Assembly (NCBI RefSeq): GCF_001280085.1 | Contig: NZ_LGED01000001.1 | Span: forward strand, 124,001-188,000 | Reading direction: 5' to 3' | DNA length: 64,000 nucleotides | Origin: Saccharothrix sp. NRRL B-16348 | Lineage (GTDB): Bacteria > Actinomycetota > Actinomycetes > Mycobacteriales > Pseudonocardiaceae | Part shown: positions 42,935 through 52,442 of the stretch, in pieces | Position numbering within the stretch: the first letter of the stretch is position 1 | Layout: each line of letters begins with the position of its first letter | The notes under the pieces: generated by a model | The model's input: the letters and a program-made list of their open reading frames with translations, nothing else | Told to the model about the DNA's origin: nothing | Databases searched by the model: none | Position numbers and translations under genes: made by a program

Positions 42935-44103
42935 ACCGACCTCTTCTCCAACAGGGCGTTGAGCTCTGCGCGCGGGTCGTGCTTCGCCGTGGCCGACGCG
43001 TAGTTCTCCAACGCCTCCCGGGCTTCGGCGTCCATGTTGTTCGGCACCGCGACGTTCAGCGTGATGAGCAGGTCGCCGACCTGGCCGTCACGCCGCGCGA
43101 TGCCCTTGCCCTTGGCCCGCAGCACGCGACCACTGGCCGTGCCCGCGGGAACCTTCAACGTCACCTTGCCCTCGAGCGTCGGCACGGTCAACGTGGTGCC
43201 GAGCGCCAGCTCGGGGAAGGTCACCGGCACGGTCACGGTCAGGTCGTTGCCAGACCGGCCGAAGATGGGGTGCGGGTTGACGTGGACCAGCACGAACAGG
43301 TCGCCGGCGGGGCCGTTGTTGCGGCCCGGCTCGCCCTGCCCGGCCAGCCTGATCCGCTGGCCGTCGTCGACGCCCGGCGGGATGCGGATGGTCAACGTGC
43401 GGGTCTTGGTGCTCACGCCGTCGCCCGCGCACTCGGGGCACGGGTCGTCCACGATCCGCCCGGTGCCCCGGCAGTCGGCGCACGGCTCGGAGAACGCGAA
43501 CGCGCCCTGGCTGCGGGTGACCAGGCCGGCGCCGGCGCAGTTCGTGCAGGTCCGCGGCGACGTGCCGGGACGTGCGCCGGAGCCCGCGCACGTGCCGCAG
43601 GTCGCCGGGCTGGACAGTCTCATGGGCACGGTCGCGCCCTTGACGGCCTCGGTGAAGTCGATCCGGACGTCGGTCTCGACGTCCTCGCCGCGTCGCGGCC
43701 TGGTCGCGGACGTCGAGGTGCCGCCGCGCCGGTTGAACAGGCCGCCGAGCAGGTCGCCGAGCCCGCCCATGCCACCGGGCTGCTGCGCGCCCTGGCGGCC
43801 GAACAGGTCGCCGACGTCGAACCCGCCGCTGCCGGTGCCGAACCCGCCGGGGAACCCGCCGCCTCCGGAGAAGAGGCGGCGGGCCTCGTCGTACTGCTTG
43901 CGCTTCGCGGTGTCCGACAGCACGCCGTACGCCTCGGACACCGCCTTGAACCGCGCCTCGGCCTTGGCGTCACCGGGGTTGGCGTCGGGGTGCAGTTCCC
44001 GCGCCAGCTTCCGGTACGCCTTCTTGATCTCGTCGGCCGAGGCGTCGGAGGTGACGCCCAGCTCGCGGTAGAAGTCCTTCTCGATCCAGTCGCGAGCGCT
44101 CAA
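42931..44103 (-). CDS. dnaJ: Chaperone protein DnaJ
   Basis: 390 residues. J-domain with LARELHPDANPGD (HPD), a Gly/Phe-rich linker (GGGGFPGGFGTGSGGF), four zinc repeats CxxCxGxG (CGTCAGSG, CTNCAGAG, CADCRGTG, CPECAGDG) and the C-terminal substrate domain. Stimulates DnaK ATPase and delivers substrates. Lies between grpE (18-bp gap) and hspR (overlap). ATG at 44103. Confidence 0.96.
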   Translation of the reverse strand: MSARDWIEKDFYRELGVTSDASADEIKKAYRKLARELHPDANPGDAKAEARFKAVSEAYGVLSDTAKRKQYDEARRLFSGGGGFPGGFGTGSGGFDVGDLFGRQGAQQPGGMGGLGDLLGGLFNRRGGTSTSATRPRRGEDVETDVRIDFTEAVKGATVPMRLSSPATCGTCAGSGARPGTSPRTCTNCAGAGLVTRSQGAFAFSEPCADCRGTGRIVDDPCPECAGDGVSTKTRTLTIRIPPGVDDGQRIRLAGQGEPGRNNGPAGDLFVLVHVNPHPIFGRSGNDLTVTVPVTFPELALGTTLTVPTLEGKVTLKVPAGTASGRVLRAKGKGIARRDGQVGDLLITLNVAVPNNMDAEAREALENYASATAKHDPRAELNALLEKRSV

Positions 44104-44121
44104 CGGACGCCGCCCCCTTTC

Positions 44122-44883
44122 TCAGTCCTGCTGCTGCTCTTCTGCCGGCTTCTCGACTGCCTCTTCGACCACGTCACCGTCGACCACGGGCTGCTCGGCG
44201 GCGGGCTCGTGGTCGGTCACGGCGACCAGCGCGGGCCGCAGCACGCGCTCGCCGAACCGGTAGCCGCGGCGCAGCACGGCGGTGACGGTCGGCCCGCTGA
44301 CGTCCGGCGACGTGCCGTGCTGGACGGCCTCGTGGACGGACGGGTCGAACTCCTCGCCCTCGTGCCCGAACGGCTCGAGGCCGGTGCCGTGCAGCGCGCC
44401 GACCAGCTTGTCGGCCACCGCCTTGAACGCGCCGGTGAGGTCGCCGTGCGTGCCGGCCCGCTCGATGTCGTCGAGCACGCCGAGCAGCTCGCCGGCCACC
44501 TGCGCCTTGGCCGTGGTGATCACCAGTTCCCGGTCGCGCTCGACGCGCTTGCGGTAGTTGGCGTACTCCGCGGTGAGCCGCTGCAGGTCGGCGGTCCGCT
44601 CGTCCAGTTGCGCCTTCAGCTCGACGGACGGGTCGACGGCCACGGCCGGCGCCTCGTCCGCGGGCTCGGGAGCGGCGTGCTTGCCGCCGCCCTCCGTGCC
44701 CGCCTCGGGCACACCGGTCGAACCGGCCGCGTCGGCGTCCGGCGCGACCGGGGCGTCACCCTGCGACGCCTCGGCCTGCGCGTTCTCGTCGGTCTGCCGC
44801 ACCTGACCCGTCTCCGGGTCGATGCGCCTGCGGTCGTGCACCACCACGTGGGGCTGTTCCTCGGGCTGCTGGGGCTGGGTCAC
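44122..44883 (-). CDS. grpE: Nucleotide exchange factor GrpE
   Basis: 253 residues. Long acidic/low-complexity N-terminus (Glu/Ala/Pro-rich, ~80 residues; longer than the E. coli protein), a coiled coil ([20 protein letters not shown]) and the beta-rich head with [18 protein letters not shown] and [20 protein letters not shown], the GrpE signature. Start overlaps the dnaK stop (ATGA). ADP-ATP exchange factor of DnaK. Confidence 0.95.
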   Translation of the reverse strand: MTQPQQPEEQPHVVVHDRRRIDPETGQVRQTDENAQAEASQGDAPVAPDADAAGSTGVPEAGTEGGGKHAAPEPADEAPAVAVDPSVELKAQLDERTADLQRLTAEYANYRKRVERDRELVITTAKAQVAGELLGVLDDIERAGTHGDLTGAFKAVADKLVGALHGTGLEPFGHEGEEFDPSVHEAVQHGTSPDVSGPTVTAVLRRGYRFGERVLRPALVAVTDHEPAAEQPVVDGDVVEEAVEKPAEEQQQD

Positions 44884-46745
44884 TTCTTCTCGTCCTCGTC
44901 GACGATCTCCGCGTCCACGACGTCGTCGGCCTTCGGCGCGTCGCCGGCGGCGGCACCACCGGCGGCACCACCGGCGGCGCCCGCGGCGTCGGCCGTGGGT
45001 GCGGAGTTGGCGTACAGGGACTGGCCGATGGCCTGGGACTCCGTGGCCAGCTTCTCCACCGCGGCGCGCACCTTGGCGATGTCCTCGCCCTTGAGCGCCT
45101 CGGTGGTCTCGGCGAGGGCCGCGGTGACCTTCTCCTTGACGTCGGCCGGGAGCTTGTCCTCGTTCTCCTTGAGGACCTTCTCCGTCTGGTAGACCAGCGT
45201 CTCGGCCTGGTTGCGGACCTCGGCCTCGTCGCGGCGGCGCTTGTCCTCTTCGGCGTGCGCCTCGGCGTCCTTGATCATCTGCTCGATGTCGTCCTTCGGC
45301 AGCGCGGAGCCGCCGGTGATCGTCATCCGCTGCTCCTTGCCCGTGCCCATGTCCTTCGCGGACACGTGCACGATGCCGTTCGCGTCGATGTCGAAGGTGA
45401 CCTCGATCTGCGGGACGCCGCGCGGCGCGGGCGGCAGGCCGGTCAGCTCGAACATGCCGAGCTTCTTGTTGTCCCGGGCGAACTCGCGCTCGCCCTGGAA
45501 CACCTGGATCTGCACGGACGGCTGGTTGTCGTCGGCGGTGGTGAAGATCTCCGAGCGCTTGGTCGGGATCGTCGTGTTGCGCTCGATGAGCTTGGTCATC
45601 ACGCCGCCCTTGGTCTCGATGCCCAGGGACAGCGGGGTGACGTCGAGCAGCAGGACGTCCTTGACCTCGCCCTTCAGCACACCGGCCTGGAGGGCGGCGC
45701 CGATCGCGACGACCTCGTCCGGGTTCACGCCCTTGTTCGGCTCACGGCCGCCGGTCAGCTCCTTGACCAGCTCGGCCACCGCGGGCATGCGGGTGGAACC
45801 ACCCACGAGCACCACGTGGTCGATGTCGCCGACGCTGATGCCGGCGTCCTTGATCACGTTGTTGAACGGCGCACGGGTGCGCTCCAGCAGGTCGTTGGTG
45901 ATGCGCTGGAACTCGGCCCGGGACAGCGTCTCGTCCATGAACAGCGGGTTCTTGTCCGCGTCCACCGTGATGTAGGGCAGGTTGATGGAGGCGTTGTTCG
46001 AGCTGGACAGCTCGATCTTCGCCTTCTCGGACGCCTCGCGGATCCGCTGCAACGCCATCTTGTCCTTGGTCAGGTCGATGCCGTTGGTCTGCTTGAACCG
46101 CTCGACCAGCCAGTCCATGATCCGCTGGTCCCAGTCGTCACCACCGAGGTGGTTGTCACCGGAGGTCGCCTTGACCTCGACGACGCCCTCGGCGAGCTCG
46201 AGCAGCGAGACGTCGAACGTGCCGCCACCGAGGTCGAAGACCAGGATGGTCTGCTCCTTGTCGCCCTTGTCGAGGCCGTAGGCCAGGGCGGCGGAGGTGG
46301 GCTCGTTGACGATGCGCAGCACGTTGAGGCCCGCGATCTGGCCGGCCTCCTTGGTGGCCTGGCGCTGGGCGTCCTCGAAGTAGGCGGGGACGGTGATCAC
46401 CGCGTCGGTGATCTCCTCGCCCAGGTAGGCCTCGGCGTCGCGCTTGAGCTTCATCAGCACGCGCGCGCTGATCTCCTGCGGCGTGTACTTCTTGCCGTCG
46501 ACGTCGTCGGTCCGCCAGTCCGTGCCGATGTGGCGCTTCACGGACCGGATCGTCCGGTCGACGTTGGTCACCGCCTGGTTCTTGGCGGGCTGACCGGTGA
46601 GCACCTCGCCGTTCTTGGCGAAGGCCACGATGGACGGTGTGGTGCGCGACCCCTCGGAGTTGGCGATCACCGTCGGCTCGCCACCCTCGAGAACCGCGAC
46701 GACGGAGTTGGTCGTCCCCAGGTCGATGCCGACCGCTCGCGCCAT
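44880..46745 (-). CDS. dnaK: Chaperone protein DnaK (Hsp70)
   Basis: 621 residues. [33 protein letters not shown] and [15 protein letters not shown] (three Hsp70 signatures), a flexible linker and a peptide-binding domain; the C-terminal lid ends in a Gly/Ala-rich tail and EDEKK. ATP-driven folding of nascent and damaged proteins. ATG 46745 gives [10 protein letters not shown], with AGGAGGA upstream. Two HAIR operators lie 38-98 bp before the start. First gene of dnaK-grpE-dnaJ-hspR. Confidence 0.98.
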   Translation of the reverse strand: MARAVGIDLGTTNSVVAVLEGGEPTVIANSEGSRTTPSIVAFAKNGEVLTGQPAKNQAVTNVDRTIRSVKRHIGTDWRTDDVDGKKYTPQEISARVLMKLKRDAEAYLGEEITDAVITVPAYFEDAQRQATKEAGQIAGLNVLRIVNEPTSAALAYGLDKGDKEQTILVFDLGGGTFDVSLLELAEGVVEVKATSGDNHLGGDDWDQRIMDWLVERFKQTNGIDLTKDKMALQRIREASEKAKIELSSSNNASINLPYITVDADKNPLFMDETLSRAEFQRITNDLLERTRAPFNNVIKDAGISVGDIDHVVLVGGSTRMPAVAELVKELTGGREPNKGVNPDEVVAIGAALQAGVLKGEVKDVLLLDVTPLSLGIETKGGVMTKLIERNTTIPTKRSEIFTTADDNQPSVQIQVFQGEREFARDNKKLGMFELTGLPPAPRGVPQIEVTFDIDANGIVHVSAKDMGTGKEQRMTITGGSALPKDDIEQMIKDAEAHAEEDKRRRDEAEVRNQAETLVYQTEKVLKENEDKLPADVKEKVTAALAETTEALKGEDIAKVRAAVEKLATESQAIGQSLYANSAPTADAAGAAGGAAGGAAAGDAPKADDVVDAEIVDEDEKK

Positions 46746-46782
46746 TGGATTCCTCCTGGTAGTGCGTGTGTGAGAGCCCCGC

Positions 46783-46803
46783 GTTGAGCGGTACCGGCTC
46801 AAG
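46783..46803. promoter_or_regulatory. HAIR element 1 upstream of dnaK
   Basis: GTTGAGC-N7-GCTCAAG; the 7-nt spacer and arms match the HspR-associated inverted repeat. Closest to the dnaK start (38 bp). Confidence 0.9.
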
Positions 46804-46822
46804 TTTAGCCGGCGCCGATGGA

Positions 46823-46843
46823 CTTGAGTCCACCCGGCTCAAT
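46823..46843. promoter_or_regulatory. HAIR element 2 upstream of dnaK
   Basis: CTTGAGT-N7-GCTCAAT. The left arm is the exact consensus. Centre-to-centre distance from HAIR 1 is 40 bp, ~3.8 helical turns, allowing HspR oligomers to bind on nearly the same face. Confidence 0.9.
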
Positions 46844-46914
46844 CTTTCTGCCTGTCCAACGGACGGCGGTGTCGCGGTGTTCCCGACGAGGGGTGATCCG
46901 GGACACTCGTCCAC

Positions 46915-47478
46915 ATGGAGTCACCCGCCGACATGATGGCCGCCGTCACCGCGTCGATGCTCGCGCGCACCGGCCGCACGCTGGACGAATGGGTCGCGCT
47001 GGTCGAGGCGAGCCCGCTCGACCCGGTGGACCGGAAGGCCGTCCGGGCGTGGCTGCGGGACGTGCACGGGGTGAAGCAGAACTCGCAGTGGACGATCGCG
47101 GACGCGGCGGCGCGGCGGGCGGGGTGGGCCGAGCCGACGTTCGCCGAGCACGTCGAGTCGCAGTACACCGGGCGCAAGGCGGCGCTGCGACCGCTGTTCG
47201 ACCGGATCGCGACGCTGGCGCTCGGGCTGGGCGAGGACGTGCGGGCCGAGGGGCGGGCCACCTACGTGCCGTTCGTGCGGGGGCGGCAGTTCGCGGCCGT
47301 GCAGGCGTTGGCGTCGCGGGTCGACCTGGGCCTGCGGTTCACCACCGCGCCCGACAGCGACCGGTTGACGCCTGGCGGCCCCGGCCAGGCGACGCACAAG
47401 GTGTCGCTGACCGGGGCCGACGAGGTGGACGGCGAGGTGGAGGCGTTGCTGGTGGCGGCGTACGAGCAGAACGCCTAG
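46915..47478 (+). CDS. DUF4287/DUF5655-type protein
   Basis: 187 residues. N-terminal ~75 residues: TASMLARTGRTLDEWVALV then VKAWLRDVHGVKQNSQW-type sequence (DUF4287 pattern), C-terminal: LRPLFDRIATLALGLGEDV, ATYVPFVRGRQFAAVQAL, DLGLRF (DUF5655 fold, common in actinobacteria). Function unknown. ATG 46915. Divergent from dnaK, whose HAIR elements lie 72 bp upstream of this start. Stop TAG is shared with the convergent gene in CTAG. Confidence 0.75.
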   Translation: MESPADMMAAVTASMLARTGRTLDEWVALVEASPLDPVDRKAVRAWLRDVHGVKQNSQWTIADAAARRAGWAEPTFAEHVESQYTGRKAALRPLFDRIATLALGLGEDVRAEGRATYVPFVRGRQFAAVQALASRVDLGLRFTTAPDSDRLTPGGPGQATHKVSLTGADEVDGEVEALLVAAYEQNA

Positions 47479-48260
47479 GCGGCGCGGACCGTCACGTCGC
47501 CGCTGCCGGCGCGCAGGTACAGCTCGGCGGCGCCGTTCGGGTCGTTCTTGACGTCGATCTTCTTGTCGCCGCTGCCGGCGTCCACGTCGATCTTGTAGGC
47601 GCCCTGCGGGACGGTGACGTCCAGGCTGCCGCTGCCCACGTCGGCGCGCAAGGAGCTGACGGTGGTCATGGCCACGTCCACGTCGCCGGAGTCGGCGTCG
47701 ATGGTGACCGAGCCGCCCATGCCCGCCAGCCGGGTGCTGCCGGAGCCGACCCGGCCGACGAAGTCGCCGCCGACGGTGTTCGCGTCGAGGTCGCCCGAGT
47801 CGTTGTCGATGTTGACCGCGCCCGCGACCTCGCGGACCGTCGTGCGGCCGGAGCCGACCTCGACGTCGACGCTCGCCACGCGTTCGAGGAGGACGTCGCC
47901 GGAGTTGTTCCGGCCGGTGATCTTGACGTCCTTGGAGGGAACGGTCACCTCGTAGCTGACCGAGCACCCGCTGCCGCAGCCGTCGAGGACGAGCGTGGCG
48001 CCCTCCAGGCGGTGGGAGACGCCGCCGGGCTTGTCCGAGCCCTTCGGGTACTCGACGCGACGGCGGATCTCGGTCTCGGTCGCGCCGTCCTTGCTGCGGA
48101 CGGTCACGTCACCCGAGCCGTTCTGGAGCCTCACCTCGGTCACCTGGTCGGACACCGAGTGCTTGTCGTCGAAGCCGTTCTGGACGAGCCGCACGCACGA
48201 CGTGAGCGCCAGCGCCGCGGCCACCGCCACACCGACCGTCAACGCGATCCGCTTAACCAC
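47475..48260 (-). CDS. DUF4097-type lipoprotein with beta-helix repeats
   Basis: 261 residues. Lipoprotein signal: VKRIALTVGVAVAAALALTS then C (LTSC lipobox). The mature part is a stack of short GSGDVTV/NSGDVLL/DSGDLDA/GSGSLDV units, the putative adhesin/DUF4097 beta-helix pattern (about eight repeats of SGD). Role likely in the cell envelope; unknown. GTG 48260 has GAGGGGG upstream. The 252-bp upstream region carries the 22-bp tandem array (48419-48506), so the array may regulate this gene. Confidence 0.78.
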   Translation of the reverse strand: MVKRIALTVGVAVAAALALTSCVRLVQNGFDDKHSVSDQVTEVRLQNGSGDVTVRSKDGATETEIRRRVEYPKGSDKPGGVSHRLEGATLVLDGCGSGCSVSYEVTVPSKDVKITGRNNSGDVLLERVASVDVEVGSGRTTVREVAGAVNIDNDSGDLDANTVGGDFVGRVGSGSTRLAGMGGSVTIDADSGDVDVAMTTVSSLRADVGSGSLDVTVPQGAYKIDVDAGSGDKKIDVKNDPNGAAELYLRAGSGDVTVRAA

Positions 48261-48418
48261 CGCTGCCCCCTCATCAGGCGTCAAGATGTCGAGATCCAAG
48301 TTAGGGGTACCGGGCCGACCGGCCCACCAGGAAGGCCCCCGACCCGATACGGGGGCTGTCCCTACCCCTCCGGTCAGCGAACCGTCAGCGCGGTGGTGTG
48401 TCCTGAGCGTTGAATTCA

Positions 48419-48506
48419 CGCGTTCTGAACGTAGGACACGCGCGTTCTGAACGTAGGACACGCGCGTTCTGAACGTAGGACACGCGCGGGGTGAACGTAG
48501 GACTCT
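48419..48506. repeat. 22-bp tandem array of palindromic units (3 perfect + 1 degenerate)
   Basis: CGCGTTCTGAACGTAGGACA, plus CG, repeats at 48419, 48441 and 48463, with a degenerate fourth (CGCGGGGTGAACGTAGGACT...) at 48485. Each unit contains the palindrome CGTTC-T-GAACG. Upstream (48399-48420) a partly inverted copy (GTGTCCTGAGCGTTGAATTC) faces the array. The 22-bp step is about two helical turns. It lies between the leftward gene ending at 48513 and the DUF4097 gene. Confidence 0.88.
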
Positions 48507-48512
48507 CGGAGG

Positions 48513-49082
48513 TCAGGCCAGGGATTCGACGACGGCGCGCAGGGCCGGGGCGGAGCGGGCCGGGTCGACCAGGAAGCGCTGCGAGGCGATGACGTGCGTG
48601 TCCGTCATCCGCTCCCACACCATGCCCTGCACCGGCACCTCGGTGATCACCAGCCGGAACGGCTTCACGTACCGCCCGAGCCTGCCCTCCACCCCGCGCA
48701 CCACCTCGCCGATCGGCAACGCGCCCCGCGACGTCACGTACCGCTGGTCGTACTCGGCCGCGGCCGGGGCCAGCGCCAGCACCGCCGCCCGCAGCGCGGG
48801 CCGGATCTGCAACGACGCGCCGGCCGGGTCCGCGGGCGAGCCGCCCGCCAGCTCGGCCCTGGCGTGGTCGAGCACGTCGGCCCACCAGCCGAGCCATTCC
48901 TCCGCCGCGCCCGCGCGGTCGATCCCCGACGGCACCACGACCGGCACCGACGGGTCCAGCCCGGGCAGCTCGGGCACGGTCTCGACCGAGAGCGCGAGCG
49001 TGTCACGGACGAACAGCGCGGTGTTGACCGTCTGACTCGTCCCGTGCGACACCTGCCACGACTCACGACCGGCGAACCTCAT
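48513..49082 (-). CDS. Conserved protein of unknown function
   Basis: 189 residues, soluble: MRFAGRESWQVSHGTSQT, a hinge PGLDPSVPVVVPSG, WLGWWADVLDHARAEL, and a C-terminal FRLVITEVPVQGMVWERMTDTHVIASQRFLVD. No named domain recognised. ATG 49082 precedes; the open frame upstream on the same strand is out of family. Leftward, ending just before the 22-bp array. Confidence 0.6.
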   Translation of the reverse strand: MRFAGRESWQVSHGTSQTVNTALFVRDTLALSVETVPELPGLDPSVPVVVPSGIDRAGAAEEWLGWWADVLDHARAELAGGSPADPAGASLQIRPALRAAVLALAPAAAEYDQRYVTSRGALPIGEVVRGVEGRLGRYVKPFRLVITEVPVQGMVWERMTDTHVIASQRFLVDPARSAPALRAVVESLA

Positions 49083-49105
49083 GCCACCAGTGTCCCGCGT
49101 GAAGG

Positions 49106-49639
49106 TCATCCGCCAAGCATCAGAAGGGACACGACGGGCTCCAAATCCTCCGCCATTGGGGGGAAATCCGCGATCAACGCCTGGATCAGGAGCCCGTCGA
49201 GCCCCGCGAGGACCGCCCGGAGCGCCACCGGGTCGCGCGGACCGGCCACCTCCGCCATGAGCGAGATCCACCGCCGGGCCGCCGCGCGCAGCTCCGGCCG
49301 GCGGGCCGCCAGGAGGTACAGCTCGTACTCGGCGAGCGTGCGACCCCGGTGCGGGCCGGCGGCGTCGGCGATGAACCGCGCCACCGCCGCGGGCGTCAGG
49401 GACACCTGGCGGAAGCTCGCGGCCATCTCCTCGGCCGACCACGTGAGCGTGGCGATCAGCAACTCGTCCAGCGTCGCGTAGTAGTAGGTCGTCGACGTCG
49501 TCGGCACGCCCGCCTCACGCGCCACGGACCGGTGGCTCACCCCCGCCACGCCGTCCCGTTCGACGACCCGCAGCGTGGCCGCCAGGATCTCCCGCCGACG
49601 CCGGTCGCCGCGGACCCGCCTGCCGTCAGGCGGCGGCAC
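49106..49639 (-). CDS. TetR-family transcriptional regulator
   Basis: 177 residues. TetR helix-turn-helix RREILAATLRVVERDGVAGVSHRSVAREAGVPTTSTTYYY (quoted in parts: GVSHRSVAREAGVPTTSTYY), followed by a helical ligand domain. Start GTG/ATG at 49639 overlaps the 3' end of the SMR gene by 14 nt, so the two form an operon in which the pump gene comes first. It probably represses that pump and itself through the palindrome at 49976. Confidence 0.85.
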   Translation of the reverse strand: MPPPDGRRVRGDRRRREILAATLRVVERDGVAGVSHRSVAREAGVPTTSTTYYYATLDELLIATLTWSAEEMAASFRQVSLTPAAVARFIADAAGPHRGRTLAEYELYLLAARRPELRAAARRWISLMAEVAGPRDPVALRAVLAGLDGLLIQALIADFPPMAEDLEPVVSLLMLGG

Positions 49640-49958
49640 CGCTGCCCACCTCGATGGCCACCACGCCGGCGATCACGAGCAGCAGCCCGACCACCATCGT
49701 GGCGTTCACCGGCTCCTTGAACACCAGCACGCCGATGCTCGCGACCGCCGCGATCCCGAAGGCGCACCAGATCGCGTACGCCACCCCGATCGGCATGCCC
49801 AGTTGCAGCACCTTGCTCAACGCGCCGAACGCCACCACGTACCCCACGATGACGACGATCGACGGGATCGGCTTGGTGAAGCCCTCGGACAGCTTGAGGA
49901 ACACGGTGGCGGTGACCTCGCCGATGATCGCCACGGCCAGCGCCAGGTACACGAGCAC
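49626..49958 (-). CDS. Small multidrug resistance (SMR) efflux protein
   Basis: 110 residues, four membrane segments. Glu14 in AIIGEVTATVFLKLS is the conserved substrate/proton site; PIGVAYAIWCAFGIAAV and VFKEPVNATMVVGLLLVIAGVV are typical of QacE/EmrE. Exports cationic compounds (quaternary ammonium, guanidinium) by proton exchange as a dimer. ATG 49958. Controlled by the overlapping TetR gene by context. Confidence 0.92.
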   Translation of the reverse strand: MLVYLALAVAIIGEVTATVFLKLSEGFTKPIPSIVVIVGYVVAFGALSKVLQLGMPIGVAYAIWCAFGIAAVASIGVLVFKEPVNATMVVGLLLVIAGVVAIEVGSGAAA

Positions 49959-49975
49959 GTCTCGCCCCCAAACAA

Positions 49976-49993
49976 GTTGAACAGTTGTTCCAC
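49976..49993. promoter_or_regulatory. Operator upstream of SMR-tetR operon
   Basis: GTTGAACA-GT-TGTTCCAC: 8-bp arms with one mismatch, 18 bp before the SMR start. Shape and position fit the TetR-family repressor encoded by the second gene. Confidence 0.75.
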
Positions 49994-50098
49994 TAGTCTA
50001 CCGGCCCTATGCGATCGGCCACGTCCAAGTGGTTACCGGTGAGTAATCGGGCGTAGGCTGCCCAGCCAGGAGAACGGACGAGAAAGGCCGCCACCACA

Positions 50099-52372
50099 AT
50101 GGGAGCCCTCCAGCTCACCCTCGGCGCCATCGGCGTCGCCGTCAGCGTGTTCGCCTGGGGTCTGTTCGTCGCCGGTGTGCTGCGGATGATCAAGATCATC
50201 CGCCTGGGCCAGCCGGACGCGACCCGCAACGGGCCGTTCGTGCCGCGCCTGCGCACGTTGGTCGTCGAGTTCGTCGCGCACACCAGGATGGCCAAGTTCC
50301 GCAAGGTCGCGCCGTGGCACTGGATGGTGATGTGGGGCTTCCTGATCGGCTCCGCGGTGCTGTTCGAGGCCTACGGCGAGATGTTCTACCCCGGCTTCCA
50401 CTGGCCGATCATCGGCACGTGGTCGGTGTGGCTGCTGCTGGTGGAACTCCTCGGCATCGGCACCGTGGTCGGCGGCGTCGCGCTGGCGATCATCCGCCAG
50501 CTCAACCACCCGCGCCGCGCCGACCGGGTCTCCCGGTTCGCGGGCTCCGACTTCAAGGCCGCGTACTTCGTCGAAGCGGTCGTGATCATCGAGGGCCTCG
50601 GCATCCTCGGCGTGAAGGCGTTCAAGCAGGCCTCCGGCCTGGAGGACCCGCCGCTGTGGACGTCGTTCGTCACCGCGCCGCTGGCGCAGCTCCTGCCCGC
50701 GAGCCCCGACTGGGTCTCGATCATGGCGTTCACCAAGCTGCTGTCCGGCATGATCTGGCTGATCGTGGTGTCGAAGAACCTCACCATGGGCGTGGCGTGG
50801 CACCGGTTCAGCGCGTTCTTCAACATCTACTTCAAGCGCGAGGACGACGGCGGCGTCGCGCTCGGCGCGTTGAAGCCCATGATGAGCGGCGGCAAGGTCC
50901 TCGACCTGGAGGAAGCCGACCCCGACAAGGACGTGTTCGGCGTCGGCAAGGTCGAGGACTTCTCCTGGAAGGGCTGGCTGGACTTCAGCACCTGCACCGA
51001 GTGCGGTCGCTGCCAGTCCCAGTGCCCCGCCTGGAACACCGGCAAGCCGCTGTCGCCGAAGCTCGTGATCACGCAGCTGCGCGACCACGCGTTCGCCAAG
51101 GCGCCGTACCTGCTCGCCGGCGGCAGCAAGGACATGGCGGGCGACGAGGTCGGCCTGACCGAGGACAAGTACGAGGACTACAAGAAGCGCCTGGAGTCCA
51201 TCGACGTGCTGGCGCTGGCCGAGTCCGAGCGCCCGCTGGTCGCCGGCGCGGAAGAGCTGGGCGTGATCGACCCCGAGGTGCTGTGGTCGTGCACCACGTG
51301 CGGCGCGTGCGTCGAGCAGTGCCCGGTGGACATCGAGCACGTCGACCACATCGTCGACATGCGCCGCTACCAGGTGCTGATCGAGTCGAACTTCCCGTCG
51401 GAGCTCGGCGGCATGTTCAAGAACCTGGAGAACAAGGGCAACCCGTGGGGCCAGAACGCCAAGGACCGCCTGGCGTGGGTCGACGGCCTCGACTTCGACG
51501 TGCCGGTGTTCGACGGCGAGCTGGGTGACGCCGAGTACCTGTTCTGGGTCGGCTGCGCGGGCGCGTTCGAGGACCGGGCGAAGAAGACCACGCGGGCGGT
51601 GGCCGAGCTGCTGCACACCGCGGGCGTCAAGTACACCGTGCTCGGGCCGGAGGAGACCTGCACCGGCGACCCGGCGCGGCGCGCGGGCAACGAGTTCCTG
51701 TTCCAGATGCTGGCGCAGCAGAACGTCGAGGTGCTCAACACCGTGTTCGACGGTCGCGGGCCGGGGCAGCGCAAGATCGTCGTGACGTGCGCGCACTGCT
51801 TCAACACGCTGGCCAACGAGTACCCACAGGTCGGCGGCCAGTTCGAGGTCGTGCACCACACGCAGCTGCTCAACCGGCTGGTGCGCGAGCGCAGGCTGGT
51901 GCCGGTGGCGGAGGTCGCGGAGGACGTCACCTACCACGACCCGTGCTACCTGGGCCGGCACAACAAGGTCTACGAGGCGCCGCGCGAGCTGGTCGGCGCG
52001 TCGGGGGCGACGTTGCGCGAGATGCCGCGCCACGAGGAGCGTTCCATGTGCTGCGGCGCCGGCGGCGCTCGCATGTGGATGGAGGAGCGGATCGGCAAGC
52101 GCATCAACCTCGACCGCGTGGACGAGGCGCTGGGCACCGCGCCGTCGAAGATCGCGACGGGCTGCCCGTTCTGCCGCGTGATGCTGACCGACGGCGTGAC
52201 GGCCCGGCAGAACGAGGGCGCGGCGGGCTCGCACGTCGAGGTCGTGGACGTGGCGCAGCTGCTGCTGACGTCCGTGCGCCGCGGCCAGGCGCTGGAGCGC
52301 GGCGACATCCCGACGGACGAGACCCCGACCGGCACCCCGTTGCCGGACGAGGACAAGGCCTCGTCGAACTAG
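50099..52372 (+). CDS. Membrane-bound heterodisulfide reductase-like Fe-S oxidoreductase
   Basis: 757 residues. N-terminal ~230 residues with about five membrane segments and a polar loop; then two 4Fe-4S motifs: C299-TEC-GRC-QSQCP and C398-TTC-GAC-VEQCP; then two CCG-type cysteine-rich domains (HCFNTLANEYP; YHDPCYLGRHN, and RSMCCGAGGARMWMEE with CPFCRVML). This is the HdrD/GlpC/GlcF-like architecture fused to a membrane anchor, as in Rv0338c (from memory). It probably transfers electrons between a cytoplasmic donor and quinone; exact donor unknown. ATG 50099. Confidence 0.88.
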   Translation: MGALQLTLGAIGVAVSVFAWGLFVAGVLRMIKIIRLGQPDATRNGPFVPRLRTLVVEFVAHTRMAKFRKVAPWHWMVMWGFLIGSAVLFEAYGEMFYPGFHWPIIGTWSVWLLLVELLGIGTVVGGVALAIIRQLNHPRRADRVSRFAGSDFKAAYFVEAVVIIEGLGILGVKAFKQASGLEDPPLWTSFVTAPLAQLLPASPDWVSIMAFTKLLSGMIWLIVVSKNLTMGVAWHRFSAFFNIYFKREDDGGVALGALKPMMSGGKVLDLEEADPDKDVFGVGKVEDFSWKGWLDFSTCTECGRCQSQCPAWNTGKPLSPKLVITQLRDHAFAKAPYLLAGGSKDMAGDEVGLTEDKYEDYKKRLESIDVLALAESERPLVAGAEELGVIDPEVLWSCTTCGACVEQCPVDIEHVDHIVDMRRYQVLIESNFPSELGGMFKNLENKGNPWGQNAKDRLAWVDGLDFDVPVFDGELGDAEYLFWVGCAGAFEDRAKKTTRAVAELLHTAGVKYTVLGPEETCTGDPARRAGNEFLFQMLAQQNVEVLNTVFDGRGPGQRKIVVTCAHCFNTLANEYPQVGGQFEVVHHTQLLNRLVRERRLVPVAEVAEDVTYHDPCYLGRHNKVYEAPRELVGASGATLREMPRHEERSMCCGAGGARMWMEERIGKRINLDRVDEALGTAPSKIATGCPFCRVMLTDGVTARQNEGAAGSHVEVVDVAQLLLTSVRRGQALERGDIPTDETPTGTPLPDEDKASSN

Positions 52373-52385
52373 TCGGTTGTGGACG

Positions 52386-52420
52386 AACGCCCCTCGGTCC
52401 TGTTCGGACCGGGGGGCGTT
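52386..52420 (+). terminator. Hairpin terminator after Fe-S reductase gene
   Basis: AACGCCCCTCGGTCC / GGACCGGGGGGCGTT with a TGTTC loop (15 bp, one mismatch), 13 bp after the stop, followed by GTCGTG. Also serves the convergent holin-like gene from the other side. Confidence 0.85.
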
Positions 52421-52442
52421 GTCGTGATCGGGTCTGTACAGG

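Noticed and set aside
48419..48506. CRISPR array
   Set aside because: The units are contiguous with no spacers, and there are no cas genes. It is a simple tandem repeat.
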